Of a stretch of 64,000 nt of DNA, positions 54,351 through 64,000 are shown piece after piece. Positions within the stretch are counted from its first letter, which is position 1. Every line of letters begins with the position of its first letter. The stretch comes from Yponomeuta sedellus (lineage: Eukaryota; Arthropoda; Insecta; Lepidoptera; Yponomeutidae). The notes beneath the pieces are model-generated. The model made no database searches and was not told the DNA's origin. It saw nothing but the letters and a program-made list of their open reading frames with translations. The position numbers were made by a program, and so were the translations under genes. Where the stretch lies: the NCBI GenBank assembly GCA_934045075.1, contig OW203722.1, forward strand, positions 23,791,379-23,855,378. Reading direction: 5' to 3'.

Positions 54351-56314
54351 CACAGAGCATATAAACACTACGTTTTAAGAGACGGGACCTCCCTATATGC
54401 TTTTGTAATGAGTTTAGCCCCGTTAGCAATACCAACCAATAGAGCAAAAATGCAATGTCAAAAGTGCTACCAACATAACAACTTGTCTGTGCATTAGGGA
54501 CGTCCACTTACATTGGTACTACATTTATCGATATCGATAAATTTTCATCCAGGGGCTCCGAAGTTAGCCTAATAAAATTAATAAAAATAATGTTTTCAAT
54601 AAAACGGCAAATGAAATTAGTATTTTATTATTGATTATCAAATCACAATAATTGTGGTCAAGGTCTATTGAATTTATTTCAGCAGCTATTTGGTTTTTCC
54701 TTAGAGGTGTCCAATCTGAGCGAACTTCATCAATCGGTGGTTTGGATTCAGGTGCTGAAATCGTCAAAAAAAGTTAAGTTGAGTCGTTATTGATTATTAA
54801 TTTGTTGGTAAACTATGCTACTTACCGGGATAGTTCTGATAAATATGCTGAGATTCCAGGCCACAATAATTGTGGTCAAACCCTACTGGACCAATAGCAA
54901 CAGCTGATATTTTGGCTGCTGTACAAGGTGCTGAAAATTATAACACTTTGTAATTTATCAAAGTAAACAAACTCTAGTTACAAAAAACTTCAGCGATACA
55001 TGAAAAGTCTACGTACCAGAGTTGTTTTGTGAAGCTCGACAACTAATAGGTTTTTGTATAGCTGAATCTGAAAATAAACAATTGCAAGAATAGTCCGAAA
55101 AAAAAAATAGTTTGTTCCTGTTTACCACATAACTGCATAATTGACTATGTAACTATCAAATACATTTTTATAAAAAAATATTTTAAGTTAAAAATTAGTA
55201 AAAAAAATATTTTAGTAATTCCAATCACTAACCAGTTTCAAGTGATGCGACGTGGCTACGTGGTAAGGAAACTCAGCTAGTAAGTAATCAGGAAGAGGAG
55301 GCGCATTTATAAGTAGAGAAGATACAGCCCTGTAAAAAAATGTTTATCAAAGTATGTCATTTACGTATTAAGACGTAATAATAATATTGCGTTCTAAATG
55401 ACGGAGCAAAATATATTGAAATGTTCGACGTAAAGCAAGGCGTATTTTGTGTTTTATTACATAATTATTCATGAAATGTAGTAAGTGTTACATTATAAGT
55501 TTATAAGTTTATAACACAACTCACCATTTCTTTAATCGGCTTCCTTTTAAAATAGTTGTAAAAATCTTTCGGCCGGAAATGATCTCTACAAACATATTTA
55601 TGTTGGTGGAGTTTTTCGATGGGGATATACGATGTAAGATCTTCCACAATTTTCACCCATTGTCTGCATCTAAAAAACAAAAAAACAACATTCAATGCAG
55701 CCACTAATAGTGCATCGTTGAAACATTGTTATGGCTTACAGCAATTCACCCGTCATACACTGAGTAGTAAATTCTGACCAAGGTACTTATCAGATATTTT
55801 TTTATCGATATTGAATATGTGTATGGCACATCACTATGACATTGAAACATCTGATTTTTTTTCTCATAGTATATTAATTACGTTATTTAACATAATTTAT
55901 GATCTTGCTCTTGTGCAAGATGACAAAAACTGTAGCCAAAAATACTTACCGGTCTTCATCCCTAGGAATTTTACCCATAAACTTTCTTTTGGTACCCTTT
56001 GACCGGCTGCATCTTATTTTACAAATGGCACAAGTTCGACACCATCCGATCAATGCCATTATTAAAAGAAAATCACTAAACACTGTACAACAAGATACAC
56101 ACAGCTAGATATTGAACAAACTTAAAACACAAAAATTTTAACTAGAAAACGTTCTAATATGTGCCGCGTTCCGCCATATTTGTTATGTTTTCAGTTTGAC
56201 ATTGACAGCAAAGAAAGAGTAAGTAGTATTAAAGAGTGAGACAAAAATATGTCCGCCATTAAAACGGGGCTAAATGCGAACAAAAATTTCAAAGTTCCTA
56301 CTTGCGCTAGGCTG
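54351..56314 (-). mobile_element. P-like (THAP) transposon, copy 2, 1,964 bp
   Basis: Target duplication TTTAGAAT at 54343-54350 and 56315-56322. It is nearly identical to copy 1 apart from lacking the DDE element and the LINE. It ends about 660 bp upstream of the Usp12-46 start codon, so it may sit in that promoter region. Confidence 0.9.
55525..56059 (-). CDS. THAP-domain protein of P-like copy 2
   Basis: Exon 1 is about 56059-55950 (MALIGWCRTCAICKIRCSRS and onward to RDEDR, GTAAGT donor). Exon 2 is 55669-55525 (CRQWVKIVEDL to VCRDHFRPKDFYNYFKRK, ending KEM before GTGAGT). They join in phase into a complete THAP zinc finger: Cys10, Cys13 and the C-x2-H of VCRDHF, with the usual Pro and Trp. 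Further exon-like pieces lie downstream (54929-54824: APCTAAKISAVAIGP to QNYP, then 54752-54564: APESKPPIDEV onward), each with FDHNYC or LDHNYC. The segment between, near 55331, has a stop in the frame that splicing would require. No transposase catalytic domain is present. Confidence 0.7.
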
Positions 56315-56329
56315 TTTAGAATCACACAC

Positions 56330-56975
56330 ACCACACGTATGTTATCGGGAAGCTTAGTTATAAGCAGGTAATAAATCACTAAAAATGCCGAGAATGCCTA
56401 GTCTTATATTTTTCTGACTCAAATAAAGCAGGGAACTATATTATTGCTTCTAAAATAACATAGCTGCATTTTGGTACGTTTTAATGTGTCCACAAAATAT
56501 TACATTACTTTTACAATAATATTATTACTGGCAGCACAAGGACAGGTTATTCGGGTGTTTAATAGTGCCACTTTCGCTTTTTAATCTGTGACTTTCGCTA
56601 TTTGGTACCTATTGTAAATTAATATGAAAATTATAAAAATAAGTATAATCCAGCATTATGGTATTAATAAACCTGTTATAAAAATAAAATTTATAATAAT
56701 CAACCAAAACAGTTAAAACAACTACAAAAGTCTTAGTGTGAATGTTGTTTCACTGCTACTATAAAACAACTAATCCAGATTCCATTGCAGCTGCAAACTG
56801 TCAGATTTGCATTCGTGAATTTTTGGTAAAATCCGATAATGTGTCCACAAAATATTACATTTACGTTGTAAATAGATGTTTACTCACCGTGGTCTTTGCA
56901 TATTGTGAATAAGTTGATATAAACGGATTGCAAATGTCAATATGTCAGGATCTCGGCCTTAACTTCCAACAGAGA
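56330..56975. other. Upstream region of Usp12-46
   Basis: Between the P-like element and the Usp12-46 start codon. It should hold promoter and 5' UTR; no TATA element could be assigned. Confidence 0.4.
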
Positions 56976-59900
56976 ATGGTGAGAAAAAACGCATCGTTTA
57001 ATTGTTTGGTATCCTGCCCAGTAACTTTAGGATGCTACCTACTAATTATGCTTCTGAAGTTGCTAAGTTACATTCACCTTTTGATGCATTTTCAAAGCTA
57101 TCCGAGCTATGTTTACTTACTTTTCTAACCTTAGCTTGTAGTGGATTCTCCGAAATCAGGGTTTATGATTTCCGGTTTTTACAGATTTAGATTTTATCCT
57201 TATTTGCTGATGGTCTCGACAAGTAAAATAGAAATCGCAAGACATTCAGTCATTTCAAGATAAGATTTACCACTGTACAAAATCATTACTTAATAATAGA
57301 AGTATTCATGATTTCCATTATTATTGTGTATTTCAGGGCGCAAATATATCACAACTGGAAAGAGACATTGGGTCAGAGCAGTTCCCACCGAATGAGCATT
57401 ATTTTGGATTAGTGAATGTAAGTTAAAACTGTAGATGAAATAATCAAAAACCTTTTAAAAGATAATAATACTCAATAATTTTGGAACTAAAACTTTCTTA
57501 GCACAATCATGATGTGTATGTAACACATCATTGTTCTTTAGTTCAACTATTATTTAACATTGATTATGATCCTTCTAATTGGTTAATTTTTTTTGTATGT
57601 ATGGTATGATTTTGTGTATGGTGGTGATCTTCAATTCAGTGCATCTTCTCTCCAGGATATGTGTGTAAGTTTACATAACCATATCCTGTAAATTTTAGTA
57701 AATTTCTTTCAACTTTGGTCTATCCATAATAATTATACATAAACACACCATTGATTTTTTTCTGCCTTTTTCTCCACTAGAACTCTACTAAGTCAGTGGC
57801 CAATATCATACATTGATGTTTTAGAAACAGAATGTAAATTCTTTACATTGAAATAAATTTTTGATTTCTCATAGAAACACATAGCAATAATGTTCATTAA
57901 GTTGTACATGCAAACAACTAGGTCCTTAAACTATGCACCTTATTATCAGTTCTTGACTATGATAGTATTTTAGAAAAATTTACATTGTGTCCAATTTTCT
58001 TTTTATGTAGCTTTTTATGAGGCTACATATGAAAATTGCAAAGGCAAAGCAAAACAAAAAAAGCAAAATCATCAAACATTATTGTGACCAATGCTAAATG
58101 AAAATATATGTGTATACAGTCTACAGCAGCTCAACCTTTATATCTTGGTTGCACAGTGTTTTTTTATATTAGCAAGTGGTATCACTACTATAAAATCACA
58201 AAGGATTCTTCAAAGTCATTGGAACATGCCTGCACTGGGAATCGAACCTGGGTATCTCTCTTCCGAGTCCATTATCCCACCCACTCGGCTACCGCCGCCA
58301 TTATTGTCAATAAAAAACGTAATTACCCAGATTATGGTGCTGTACCGTGACGTAAACAAGTACAGTGCATGCATGTCAAGGTTGATGTGCTATCGACTGA
58401 ACGTCTTGAATGTTTGACAGTCACATTTTCTTGCTTTATATCTATCTACCCTTTGCACTGCACCAAAACTTCTTGAAAAGTGCATATGGTTTTTTTGGCC
58501 TGAATGGTCAACCAATATGAGCACAAAACCCAAGGTTATGGGGTTTACAAAAAAAAACTATTGTACAGTTGAAAATATTATTTACGTTACCATGACTTAA
58601 GGATATTTGAAGTGGCCCAAATATAAACGAGTGAAAAGCTATCAAAATCAAGTGATGGTGCTGTTCTCTATCTATCTACATTAAAATTACACAAATCAGG
58701 GTTTACAAATGATTTTTATACGTCATCAACTGATTTATTGCCACCACTACCTAATTTTAAAGACAATGGTTGAGAAGAAGTTATGTAACAAAAGAACCTT
58801 TTTCGAATTTTTCAGAGATATCAATCTGGGAGCAAAATGTTTTATCTTATACATTCAGAGTAATCTTGATGCTGCCAATCAAACATACTCAGGGAAAAAT
58901 AAGAAAACGATGGTGCTAGTTCTAACGCTGCATTAAATAAGAGCTATTTTGGGGTAGCCTCACATGTACCTATCTACCTGTATCTAAGCGAAAAAGCAAT
59001 ATGTTTTTATTGTAGTGGTTCTTTTTATGGTACGGCCACACTATCGCGATAACGCGAAGATTTGCGTTGTCGCGACATGTCTGGCCAAAAACTTCGTCCT
59101 ATCGCGAATCATCATCGCGAATACAAACACCCTTCGCGCCGCTGTCGGTAAAATGCCGCACATCAAAGGGTTTTATGGCCCAAAGGCCAAAATCTTCTTA
59201 TGATGTGGTCAAGCTCTTCGCCGTAGAGCGAACACGAAATGTTGTCGCGACAACGCAAACACGAATATTCGCCTTCAAGTGTGGCCGCAGCATTAGTGTT
59301 TCATGATCAAGAAGGAAATCTTATAGTTTTGCCATGTCCACCTGACTGTCTGTTGCACTTATAGAAGACTAGTACTAGAATTGATTTAAATTACGTACAA
59401 TGGTACATACTATATCCACAACGCCGATACTACTCTATTTTACGCCGACAAAAAGGTATCATAACATCTCTGGACAAAGTTTTTTTTTATGAAGCTGAAC
59501 CTTCACCTAACTTAGGAATGTTATTTTTTTCTACATTTACCCCTTTGTGTGGAGTATCATTGAATTAGTCGTTCAAAAATATTGCGGGTAGCAAACCATT
59601 TGCGATTTAGGGATCCATTTCCTAATTATGAAGGTTTAAAACGCTTTAAAAGACTTTGATTAGGGCAAAGTTGGGATATTGTCAAATTATCATTCCCTTT
59701 TTCGTCTAAATGGTCGATTGGAGAAACGGAAAAGTTTGGGGCAGTACAACATATAATGAAGTTAAAAGGATAACTTACGGCTAATTTGGCTGCAAGTTAA
59801 CAAGTAATAGTCAACCCACTTATAAAAGGAATATTTCTTACAAATTCCATTGAAAATTGCTTTGACGAAGTTGTTGTGTCAAGCACAGTGGCGTAGCTAC

Positions 59901-62900
59901 CACAGGGCTAGACCAGTTATTCGGTATACGGCAGATTCGGAATCAGTTTCAGTTATTCGGTATACGACAGAATCGAGATTCGGCATATTCGCCACACGAC
60001 AGAATCTTGGATTGGACAGATTCTGAATTCGACTGATTAGCTACACGGCAGAAGTACAGTTAAGAGGAATTGGAATTCAATTAAAAACACGTTGAAGTAT
60101 TTAAAATTTAACGTAATCAAACAGAAAATAAGGCGACTAAGGGACATACTGGGGGAGTGGGCAGTGGCAATTACACTGAACTGCGATGCCCAACCCGCAT
60201 GCCCAGCGTGGGGATTATGGGCATTACCCCCTTTAAAAGCACAACGTGGCGCTCATTAGGGGAGGGCTATGTCCAGCAGTGGACTAGTATAGCCTGACGA
60301 CGACGACGAAACAGAAAATTTAAATAATTTTGAATTAATTCTTTAGAACTTAAAATAAAATTATTACCTTGATTAAAATTGTTGCCTTCTTATTTACCTA
60401 TATTCGAATATGCAACACAGTCGTTTCAGTCATTCTCTTACACTTATATCCGGTGTTTTCTCGTGGTCCCATTATTTTGTCCCGTTATCCTCATCAACGG
60501 GTCCACGAGGGATAAACTATTTCTCGTAGTCCCATTAAAGAAGATGATCCCCTCTGTATAATAGACAAATAGAGATAGCAATATATACTTACAAACAAAG
60601 TTTATTGTATTTTTTATAACTTATAAACTGTCTTAGCAGAAATTAAGGCGGGCCAGTGCCCCGGGGCCCCCAAGCTCACGGGGCCCCTCGAACTCTGACA
60701 TAGACACTATAAATTTCTCCCACAGTCGGAATATGAATATGAAGTTTAGTACGTTAATAGTAATACCAATATTAATTAATTTGTCCAATTATGCATTCCT
60801 AGACCGTGCGTGTAGAACGAACGTGTACGACGATCCTGGATTACGATAAATTACGTAGAATTCGAAAACGATGAATACGGAACAAACGATTTTAAATAGT
60901 AAGGGCCCTAGTTTATAATCCCCACGTATTCCTTCCTCTCCTTCTTTGCCCCAGGGCCTTCGGTTATCTAGCTAACACACTGGTCAAGCAAGTAGGTATA
61001 AGTTTAACACATCAATGAAGTAAAATTGAATCCTAAAATCAATCAAAACCCTTTCTTCTAAGTTTGTATATTTTGACGACCAAACACGGCTGACAGTAGT
61101 CGGTTTTCTTTTTTATAAATTAAAGGACTGAAGAGTTAGTAGGGTATAGATTTTTTATTGTAAATAAAGATTGTTTTTTTTATTTTTTTATATCTAACTA
61201 CAGTTTCTCCAGTGCTATTACTGAAAATTCAGACCACTTACTACCTTTAATTAGGCACAATCGTGTTGTGTGAAAGTTATTGTTAGTATTAGAGACGTAG
61301 TTCCCGTCGTAACTTTCGAACGAACGTACGAATGTACGAACACATTATGAAATTAATGACGAAATTTAGTCAGCAAATAACAATTTTCTGAATTTACAAA
61401 TTAATAATTAAGTATCTATTATTAATTTACTGTAATCGAATTGCTGCGGATTTCTATTAAATAAATTAAATGAAATTTCAGTTTGGCAACACTTGCTACA
61501 GCAACTCTGTGCTGCAAGCCCTGTACTTCTGCCGTCCGTTCAGAGAGAAGGTTCTGGAATACAAAGCCAAGAACAAGCGCACCAAGGAGACCCTGCTGAC
61601 ATGCCTCGCCGACCTGTTTTATAGCATCGCCACCCAGAAGAAGAAAGTCGGCTCCATCGCGCCCAAGAAGTTCATAGCGCGCTTGAGGAAGGAGAAGGGT
61701 ATGCCTTTCACATAATTGTCTTCGCTTAGCAAACAACACCGCTGATTACGTGATTCAACGGTTTTGAAACGTAGTTTCGATATCGACCTTTTAAAAAAAA
61801 AACTACTCTTTTTAATAAAAGGCTAACGGCCTTGGATACTAGTCCTTTGAAGTCTTTTCATTCAGTTTATTACTTTATCAGTTTATTACTTTATTCACTA
61901 GTATACGCAAATTATTAATACAGATTGAAGCATACAGTTAGCGACCGCTATTCAAAAAATTGTAACACGGCGCATATACTAACTTCATCGCAGCAACTGT
62001 TTACGAAATTAAAAACTTCATTGCCTCTCCTGCAAAGTAGGAAAACACGGTTAATAGTAATCATAGAAAGTATCTGAACAACTTTTTGCCAATTGATTAC
62101 TCAATACTGCCGTCTATGTTCTGTGAGCGAGAGATAACAATTCTTCAAATACTTTGAATAATCATGTTTTAAAGGATTTAGGCCGGCCGTGAGGAGCGCG
62201 CGCTCCCAAGAAGAGCCAGCGAGTTTATCATACATCACAGAAGGAATCTTTCTTACCGATTACGTAACCTGCAATGCATTATTAACTTTCGGGTGAATGT
62301 GTAGGTACATCTATTTGCAAATTCTAAGCAATTATGAGCACGACTAAGGACGCGCGCACTTTACTCGCCATTATACCTACATCGCACACTCAAAACTTTC
62401 GCAAAAGTTAGTGTGAATACCACATCCGACGGAGAAAATACTCGATTTCGATCGAGTTACGATTTCGCTGACATGAATTTTATAGTGGAGAAAAGCCATT
62501 CATCTGTTACAGAAAAAAAAAATCTGCATTATTTCAAGCCAATGCTTGATTTTTGAACTTTTAATGATTTTTCTGTTGTTACAGAGGAGTTTGACAACTA
62601 CATGCAGCAAGACGCACACGAGTTCCTAAACTTCCTCATTAATCACATCAATGAAATTATACTTGGTGAGTTCAGTACAGGGTTACCTCTAAAATTTGCA
62701 AATCCGTAACTATTGTTTTCTAAGTTTTTCTCGGGGTTCCTTTTGACTCTGGCTCTGGACTATAGAATTACTGATTCGTTAATTAATTTTCTTTAACAAA
62801 TTCTCGTACTTTCTTGACTACTTAATTAATTTTCTTTAACAAAAACTAGTACTTTCTTGTCCTTAGTCATATTTATGTTTTGATAATAACTCTTAGTGCG

Positions 62901-63551
62901 TTTAAGTAAACGATAATAAGTACGTTTAGTACGTTTAAGTAAAGATACATAACTCTTAGTACGTTTAAGTAAACGATAATAAGATAAGAATATTCTTTAT
63001 TGTACACAGCAGAAAATAATTACAGAGACAACAGTTACAAAAGAAGACGTATAATTGGCGGCCTTATTGCTGATAGCAATTTTTTCCAGACAACCTTAAA
63101 TCGGAAAGATTGCAGTAGGAGAAATTTACCGATAATATGTCATAAAATGTCCGTGATTATTTTCTCCAGTGCTGAGAAAATTTTCAGAAGTCTCTTTCAC
63201 AACCATAAAAAATGTCGCAATGTGCGAGCTAGAGAAAAACCATCGGTGCGTGAGTCCGATAATAGTCCGACTCGCACTTGGTCATCCATAACAAAGCTAG
63301 TTTTGAACGACCGATTCTGCTACTTTGCAAGATCTACAGCAGAACCGGTGCGTTTTCCAGCTGAACGCAGCCAGAGCACGCTCAAGATCCCGAAAGGCGG
63401 AGGCGACGGCGTGACGTGTAACGGGGCGCCGCCCCACGCGCCAGAGCCCACCTGGGTGCACGAGATCTTCCAGGGTACGCTCACCAGCGAGACGCGGTGT
63501 CTCAACTGCGAGACGCTCAGCAGTAAGGACGAGCACTTCTTTGACCTACAG
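56976..63551 (+). CDS. Usp12-46: Usp12/Usp46 deubiquitinase, N-terminal half (runs on)
   Basis: Exons: up to 56978 (the ATG alone, before a GTGAGA donor), 57337-57417, 61482-61698, 62585-62665, 63361-63551. All phases agree and give 191 residues: [22 protein letters not shown], the catalytic Cys box [20 protein letters not shown] (Cys33), [32 protein letters not shown] and the first zinc pair RCLNC (Cys174, Cys177). It closely follows human USP46/USP12, ubiquitin-specific proteases (C19) that act with WD-repeat partners WDR48 and WDR20. The His box and the rest lie beyond the window. Confidence 0.95.
57430..58085. other. Usp12-46 intron, nothing recognised
   Basis: Non-coding. A GAATGTAAATTCTTTACATT block at about 57830 also occurs near 28900, marking a small dispersed repeat. 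Confidence 0.5.
58140..58302 (-). repeat. SINE-C (tRNA-derived), inverted
   Basis: The complement gives GGCGGTAGCCGAGTGGGTGG (A-box region) and GGTTCGATTCCCAGTGCAGG (B box), then a tail with AATGACTTTGAAGAATCC shared in part with 39385-39552. It lies in a Usp12-46 intron. Confidence 0.8.
59033..59287. mobile_element. MITE, 255 bp
   Basis: CGGCCACACT at the left and AGTGTGGCCG at the right. Inner inverted similarity includes TTGCGTTGTCGCGACA. No ORF. Confidence 0.75.
59930..60062. repeat. Degenerate tandem repeat, about 35-40 bp units
   Basis: TTATTCGGTATACGGCAGAT recurs as TTATTCGGTATACGACAGAA, TATTCGCCACACGACAGAAT and TTAGCTACACGGCAGAAG. Confidence 0.7.
60120..60305 (-). repeat. Dispersed repeat C, inverted
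   Basis: GGGATTATGGGCATTACCCC and CTATGTCCAGCAGTGGAC, followed by ATAGCCTGACGACGACGACG, match the complement of 3705-3830. Confidence 0.75.
60310..61480. other. Usp12-46 intron, nothing recognised
   Basis: AT-rich except for a GC-rich block GCCCCGGGGCCCCCAAGCTC near 60657. No exon was found. Confidence 0.5.
62785..62990. repeat. Two short tandem duplications in a Usp12-46 intron
   Basis: AATTAATTTTCTTTAACAAA recurs about 39 nt apart near 62781 and 62823. TAACTCTTAGTGCGTTTAAG with GTAAACGATAATAAG recurs about 63 nt apart near 62887 and 62950. Confidence 0.75.
62975..63130 (-). mobile_element. LINE 3'-end fragment, inverted
   Basis: GATAAGAATATTCTTTATTG, ACAGCAGAAAATAATTACAG and CAATTTTTTCCAGACAACCT are the complement of the 4550-4690 LINE end. 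It lies about 230 nt before Usp12-46 exon 5. Confidence 0.85.
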
Positions 63552-63652
63552 GTGCGTTACATTTGTTACTTCGTGAGTATTTCTTTGTCCTCTTTTGGTG
63601 GTACCTATGTCGGTCTGCGCCTGTTTAGGCCTTAACAATGCAGATCTTGTAT

Positions 63653-64000
63653 GAAGATCTTCCAGGGGACGCTCACCAGCGAGACGCGGTGTCTCAACTG
63701 CGAGACGCTCAGCAGTAAGGACGAGGACTTCTTTGACCTACCGGTGCGTTACATTTGTTACTTCTTGAGTATTTCTTTGTCCACTTTTGGGGGTATGTCG
63801 GTCTGCGCATGTTTAGGCCTTAACAATGCAGATCTTGTATGAAGATCTTCCAAGGGACGCTCACCAACGACTGCGAGACGTTCAGCCGTGAGGATGAGCA
63901 TTTCCTTGACCTACAGGTGCATTGCATTTGTTAGTTCTTAAGTATTTCTTTGGTTACTTTTGGGCGTATGCCTCTTCGTTTGTGCTCACCGTGATCGGTT
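63653..64000 (+). pseudogene. Two decayed tandem copies of the Usp12-46 exon 5 3' half
   Basis: From AAGATCTTCCAGGGGACGCT (63653) and AAGATCTTCCAAGGGACGCT (63842) the sequence repeats exon 5 from about 63461 plus the following intron, in units of about 190 nt. The first copy reads [18 protein letters not shown] to FFDLP. The second has a 20-nt deletion that removes the first zinc-binding Cys region. Neither has the 5' half of the exon. Confidence 0.9.

Noticed and set aside
63000..63360. Upstream half of the 211-residue ORF over Usp12-46 exon 5
   Set aside because: It is intron and inverted LINE sequence; homology with USP46 starts after the TTTTCCAG acceptor at 63360.

Overview
This window reads as nuclear DNA of an insect, most likely a lepidopteran (inference). 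It is AT-rich, has spliced genes with animal GT..AG junctions, and is crowded with tRNA-derived SINEs, non-LTR retrotransposons, Harbinger-like, P-like and piggyBac-like DNA elements and small MITEs of the kinds common in moths and butterflies. No operon, bacterial promoter or CRISPR array is present.

Four host genes can be supported. Two tandem intronless genes on the + strand (18065-18997 and 20678-21604) encode secreted, cysteine-rich repeat proteins of about 310 residues that look like small beta-propellers; their function is unknown to me. On the - strand, six exons between 40550 and 28217 join without a frame break into a 320-residue EF-hand protein with a signal peptide and a C-terminal HDEF, a calumenin (CREC family). 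On the + strand, exons from 56976 to 63551 encode the N-terminal half of the Usp12/Usp46 deubiquitinase; the gene runs off the right edge. Calumenin and Usp12-46 are divergently arranged, and the 16 kb between their start codons is almost wholly mobile DNA.

Layout. 1-12 kb: dispersed repeats, SINE pieces, a 29-bp minisatellite and LINE 3' ends, no gene. 12.2-16.6 kb: a nearly complete LINE with a PHD-finger ORF1 and an endonuclease/RT ORF2, broken by few lesions. 18-21.6 kb: the secreted repeat pair. 21.6-28 kb: SINEs, a 250-bp TACA array and a nest of MITEs. 28.2-40.6 kb: calumenin, with introns holding a decayed piggyBac gene, a perfect 97-bp-arm palindrome, SINEs and decayed copies of its own exons. 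41-44.4 kb: three related Harbinger-like or MITE copies and a THAP-domain remnant. 45.2-52.6 kb: a P-like element with 8-bp target duplications and a THAP-domain gene, carrying inside it a DDE transposon with an intact-looking spliced transposase gene and a 5'-truncated LINE. 53.1-54.3 kb: a Harbinger-like element nested in another. 54.35-56.3 kb: a second copy of the P-like element lacking both insertions, which gives the empty sites. 57-64 kb: Usp12-46, whose last visible exon is followed by two decayed tandem copies of its 3' half.

The most unusual items are the secreted repeat pair with a likely gene-conversion tract, the P-like pair that moves with a THAP gene but no visible catalytic domain, the DDE/SWIM transposase inside it, the long perfect palindrome, and the repeated duplication of exon pieces in both housekeeping genes.
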